Positions 60,586-64,000 of a stretch of 64,000 nt of DNA are shown in pieces (position 1 is the first letter of the stretch; each line of letters begins with the position of its first letter). The DNA is taken from contig NZ_CP085876.1 of NCBI RefSeq assembly GCF_013284245.2, positions 2,277,001 through 2,341,000 of the forward strand. Direction: 5' to 3'. The DNA comes from Brevibacillus sp. DP1.3A (GTDB taxonomy: Bacteria > Bacillota > Bacilli > Brevibacillales > Brevibacillaceae). Under the pieces are notes generated by a model, which had not been told where the DNA came from, did no database searches, and saw only the letters and a list, made by a program, of their open reading frames with translations. The position numbers and the translations under genes are program-made.

Positions 60586-63500
60586 ATACAATGGATAAGC
60601 TTCTCAGTGAACTACTCTATGGTCAATTACAATCAATCGGGCTGTTCACGGTAAAAAAACAGACAATAGCAGAACTCAAAGCCAAATTGCATGATAGGTA
60701 CGGCAAATGGTTGGAAGAAAGCATAGCCGTTCTCGTGCAAAACCATTATCTTGTGTACGATGGAGAGTCACTCATCGCAAACGATGCCACTCCTATCGAT
60801 CTCGATACAGCATGGGAAAAATGGAAGGAAGAAAAAACAGCATGGCTAAACGAACCGAATAGTAAAGCTCAGGTGATTCTGGTTGAGGCAACCATGCGTG
60901 TACTGCCAGAGATTTTACTAGGAAAGATTCCCGCTACAGAGATCATGTTCCCTAATTCCTCGATGGAATTGGTGGAAGGGATTTATAAACACAACGAGGT
61001 TGCGGACTACTTTAACGAAGTGCTCGCGAATACGATTGTTACCTATGTGAAGCAGCGTACGGAGCAAGATGCTTCTGCGCGGATTCGAATTTTGGAAATC
61101 GGGGCGGGTACAGGTGGAACTAGTTCGATCGTACTGCCAAGGCTAAACCCCTTTCAGAAGCATATCGAGGAATATTGTTATACCGATATTTCGCAAGCCT
61201 TTTTACTTCACGCCGAAAAAGAATACGGAGCCGAAAATCCATATCTCACGTATCGGATTTTTAACGTGGAAAAGCCTGTGGAGGATCAGGATATCGCTGC
61301 GGATACCTATGATCTGGTGATTGCAACAAACGTTTTGCATGCTACGAAAAATATTAGCCAAACCTTACACCACGCCAAAACAATTTTACAGAAAAATGGC
61401 TTACTGATTCTGAATGAGTTGACCAGCAATACCTTGTTTGCTCACTTGACGTTTGGCTTGCTGGATGGTTGGTGGCGCTATGATGATCCAGAATGGCGTA
61501 TTCCCGGTTGCCCCCTGTTAACGGTTGAAACATGGCAAAAGGTGTTGAAGAAGGTAGGATACCGATCTGTTTTCTTGCCAGCTGAAGAGCAATTGGATTT
61601 ATGCCAACAGATTATTGTGGCAGAAAGTGATGGGGTTATTCGTCGCAGCAGTCAACCGAGGCAGTCGGCGGTTACAGTTGCGTATTCGCCTGCAAAAAAG
61701 CAAGCCTCAAAGTTGAAGGTGAAGCCACTCAAAAAACAAGTGCCTGTTCGCACAACACCAGCGAAAAAGTCAGGCAGAGTCACTGAGGCATTGCTTCGTG
61801 AAAAAAGTACGGCTTATATCAAAAAGTTAATTGGTGAAACGCTTAGAATTCCGACCCAACAGATAAAATCATCAGCCCCATTAGAACAATATGGGATTGA
61901 TTCGATTCTGGTTGTGCAATTGACCAATTCGCTTCGCAAAGATTTTTCGAATATGAGCAGTACGATATTTTTCGAGTATCAAACGATTGATGCCTTGGTA
62001 GAGTATCTCATAGAGACGCAAAAGGAAGCGTTGATCAAGGTAATAGGATTTGAAGCACAAGAAGCAATTGACGAAACATATCCGAGCGAGATAGAGAATG
62101 AGGAAATGACCGTCTCTGCTTCAACGGCGTACACCAATCTTCCTGTGAGAAAAACGAGACGCTTTTTATCCGTTCGGGAACAAGAGAGCAAGGAATCCAT
62201 TTCGCCTTTATCTGTGGTGCGGGATGTGGCGATCATCGGTCTTTCCGGGCGTTATCCGCAGGCGAAAAATGTGGATGAATTCTGGAATCATTTAAAAGAG
62301 GGGAAAAACTGCATTTCTGAAATCCCTAAGGATCGCTGGGATTGGAAGAACTATTTTGACGAAGAAAAAGGCAAAAAGGAATCTATGTATACAAAATGGG
62401 GCGGATTTATCGAGGATATGGATAAATTCGATCCCTTATTTTTTCAAATCTCCCCAAAAGAAGCCGAGGAGATGGACCCGCAAGAACGGTTATTTTTACA
62501 AGAAGCCTATGCGAGTATTGAGGACGCTGGATATACGCCTACAACTCTGTGTGAAAGCAGAAAAGTAGGCGTTTTTGTCGGCGTGATGAATGGTAATTAT
62601 CCGACGGGAGCCACTTATTGGTCGATCGCGAACCGACTCTCATATCTATTAAACTTTCAAGGTCCAAGTGTGGCGGTGGATACGGCTTGCTCCGCTTCTC
62701 TCACAGCGATTCATTTCGCCTTGGAAAGCCTGTACAGCGGTACAAGCGAGTGTGCAATCGCAGGGGGAGTCAATCTCATTGTCGATCCTGTCCACTATAT
62801 GAAATTGTCAGCTTTGACGATGCTCTCTCCTACGAATCAATGCAAATCCTTCGGCGATCAAGCGGATGGCTTTGTGGATGGAGAGGGTGTGGGCGCTATC
62901 GTCTTGAAGCCTTTGGATAAGGCGATAGCCGATGGTGACCATATTTACGGAGTCATCAAAGGAAGCATGATGAATACCGGTGGGAAAACGAATGGCTATA
63001 CTGTTCCGAATCCGCAGGCACAGGCGCAATTAGTGGCAGATGCCTTACAACGTGCCAAGGTACATGCAAGAACGGTCAGTTATCTGGAAGCACACGGAAC
63101 AGGAACGGAGCTGGGCGACCCGATCGAGGTTGCTGGACTTACTCGCGCCTTTGAAAAAGACACCCAGGACAAACAGTTCTGCGCATTGGGATCAGCGAAG
63201 TCGAATATTGGACATTGTGAGAGTGCGGCAGGAATTGCTGGCGTAACGAAAATATTATTGCAGTTGAAGCACGCGCAATTAGTGCCTTCCTTACATTCCA
63301 GCACGCTCAATCCCAATATTGATTTCACCAAGACTCCGTTTGTGGTTCAGCAAGAGTTGGCGGAATGGAGAAGACCGATTGTAGAGATCAATGGCACAAC
63401 CAATGAATATCCACGAATTGCAGGGATTTCCTCGTTTGGTGCAGGGGGAAGCAATGCCCATGTGATTATTGAAGAATATATTGCGGAAGAGCAACAGCGA

Positions 63501-64000
63501 TCCAGTAGGATGATCACCCCTCAGAACCCAGCTATTCTTGTTTTGTCAGCAAAGAATGCGGAGAGGTTGTATGAGAAAGCACAGCAGTTGTTAGCTTTTA
63601 TCCAAGAACATTCCTTATCTGATGCGCACTTAGCAGACATGGCGTACACGCTTCAGATAGGACGTGTAGCCATGGAAGAGCGTCTTGCTGTCCTTGCTGG
63701 CTCTATGAAGGAGTTGCAACAAAAACTAACAGCTTATGTAGAAGGGCAAGAGCATATTGCTGATTTGTATCGTGGTCAGGTAAACCGAAATCAGGAAATG
63801 CTGGATATTTTGACGTCCGATGATGAATGGGAAGAAACGATTGCGAGGTGGATGGAACGCGGTAAATATAGCAAGCTTCTCGACCTGTGGGTGAAGGGCT
63901 TACCTATCGATTGGAACAAGCTTTATCAGGAAGAGCGACCGAGTCGTATCAGTTTGCCAACGTATCCTTTTGCCAAGGAATCTTATTGGATCGAAGCCAA
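60582..64000 (+). CDS. Trans-AT polyketide synthase 2 (3' part beyond window): MT-ACP-KS...
   Basis: ATG 60582 overlaps the previous stop (ATGA) behind ATGGAGG and opens a frame that runs off the window, 1139 codons so far. An MT domain (about 1-355) has ILEIGAGTGGTSS and matches the MT of the first protein (LLYGQLQSIGLFTVKK start). An ACP (400-475) has YGIDS (Ser441). KS3 (546-965) has DTACSAS (Cys703), HGTGTELGDPIE and NIGHCE. The frame then reads into the linker ISLPTYPFAKESYWIEA. Together with KR of the previous protein, the MT-ACP completes a split module. Confidence 0.93.
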   Translation, partial: MNTMDKLLSELLYGQLQSIGLFTVKKQTIAELKAKLHDRYGKWLEESIAVLVQNHYLVYDGESLIANDATPIDLDTAWEKWKEEKTAWLNEPNSKAQVILVEATMRVLPEILLGKIPATEIMFPNSSMELVEGIYKHNEVADYFNEVLANTIVTYVKQRTEQDASARIRILEIGAGTGGTSSIVLPRLNPFQKHIEEYCYTDISQAFLLHAEKEYGAENPYLTYRIFNVEKPVEDQDIAADTYDLVIATNVLHATKNISQTLHHAKTILQKNGLLILNELTSNTLFAHLTFGLLDGWWRYDDPEWRIPGCPLLTVETWQKVLKKVGYRSVFLPAEEQLDLCQQIIVAESDGVIRRSSQPRQSAVTVAYSPAKKQASKLKVKPLKKQVPVRTTPAKKSGRVTEALLREKSTAYIKKLIGETLRIPTQQIKSSAPLEQYGIDSILVVQLTNSLRKDFSNMSSTIFFEYQTIDALVEYLIETQKEALIKVIGFEAQEAIDETYPSEIENEEMTVSASTAYTNLPVRKTRRFLSVREQESKESISPLSVVRDVAIIGLSGRYPQAKNVDEFWNHLKEGKNCISEIPKDRWDWKNYFDEEKGKKESMYTKWGGFIEDMDKFDPLFFQISPKEAEEMDPQERLFLQEAYASIEDAGYTPTTLCESRKVGVFVGVMNGNYPTGATYWSIANRLSYLLNFQGPSVAVDTACSASLTAIHFALESLYSGTSECAIAGGVNLIVDPVHYMKLSALTMLSPTNQCKSFGDQADGFVDGEGVGAIVLKPLDKAIADGDHIYGVIKGSMMNTGGKTNGYTVPNPQAQAQLVADALQRAKVHARTVSYLEAHGTGTELGDPIEVAGLTRAFEKDTQDKQFCALGSAKSNIGHCESAAGIAGVTKILLQLKHAQLVPSLHSSTLNPNIDFTKTPFVVQQELAEWRRPIVEINGTTNEYPRIAGISSFGAGGSNAHVIIEEYIAEEQQRSSRMITPQNPAILVLSAKNAERLYEKAQQLLAFIQEHSLSDAHLADMAYTLQIGRVAMEERLAVLAGSMKELQQKLTAYVEGQEHIADLYRGQVNRNQEMLDILTSDDEWEETIARWMERGKYSKLLDLWVKGLPIDWNKLYQEERPSRISLPTYPFAKESYWIEA

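Noticed and set aside
1-64000. CRISPR arrays and rRNA genes
   Set aside because: No regularly spaced identical repeats and no rRNA-like sequence were seen anywhere in the window.

Overview
The window looks like chromosome from a Brevibacillus-type Gram-positive bacterium. The signs are strong purine-rich ribosome binding sites, frequent TTG and GTG starts, rho-independent terminators after most operons, lipoprotein lipoboxes, a RacA-like MerR/coiled-coil protein, YitT, YjcG and YugN-like proteins, and a trans-AT polyketide operon of the Bacillus/Brevibacillus kind. The species assignment is inferred from gene content only.

Layout. 1-12.2 kb is ordinary chromosome: the end of a CorC-like protein, an ABC importer with two lipoprotein receptors, an MFS exporter, an SgrR-like regulator, a TerB-like protein, SurE and a 2H phosphoesterase. 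12.2-15.7 kb is a small decay zone after a CheW-like gene, with two identical transposase 3'-end scars, two orphan hypothetical genes and a broken gene. 15.7-32.4 kb is again core-like: TerC, an HD-GYP protein with a damaged HD motif, the RacA-like protein, a ZIP transporter, FabI, a UvrD/PcrA-type helicase, a CorC/CNNM paralogue, YitT, an MBL hydrolase, a PHP phosphoesterase, a TetR regulator with matched operators, GNAT, YjcG, an esterase and a PgpA-like phosphatase.

32.7-41.4 kb is an AT-rich accessory island that begins at tRNA-Ile2(CAU)-tRNA-Val(GAC). A degenerate second copy of the tRNA-Val 3' half with its terminator lies at 35.0 kb, another copy of the terminator flank at 38.9 kb, and a tyrosine-recombinase remnant at 41.2 kb. 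The island carries a holin-like small toxin coupled to a leader peptide, a secreted toxin-like protein, a two-gene SOS-box operon of very small proteins, and a DUF4280 (PAAR-like) polymorphic toxin with a likely immunity gene.

41.4-45.4 kb holds a compact agr-type operon (a six-helix membrane protein, AgrB and a 44-residue AgrD whose ring residue would be serine), a small exported protein under a Fur-box promoter, and two class-3 lipase paralogues, one of which has lost its nucleophilic serine.

45.6-64 kb starts a trans-AT polyketide locus. It comprises the processive antiterminator LoaP on the opposite strand, a Sfp-type phosphopantetheinyl transferase, a fused AT-AT-ER protein, an alpha/beta hydrolase, a SAM methyltransferase, a 2751-residue PKS (ACP-ACP-KS-MT-ACP-KS-DH-KR) and the beginning of a second PKS (MT-ACP-KS...) that runs off the window. 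PKS proteins 1 and 2 overlap by four bases and one module is split between them. A terminator-like hairpin between the transferase and the AT gene is a natural substrate for LoaP antitermination. The polyketide product cannot be named from this segment.
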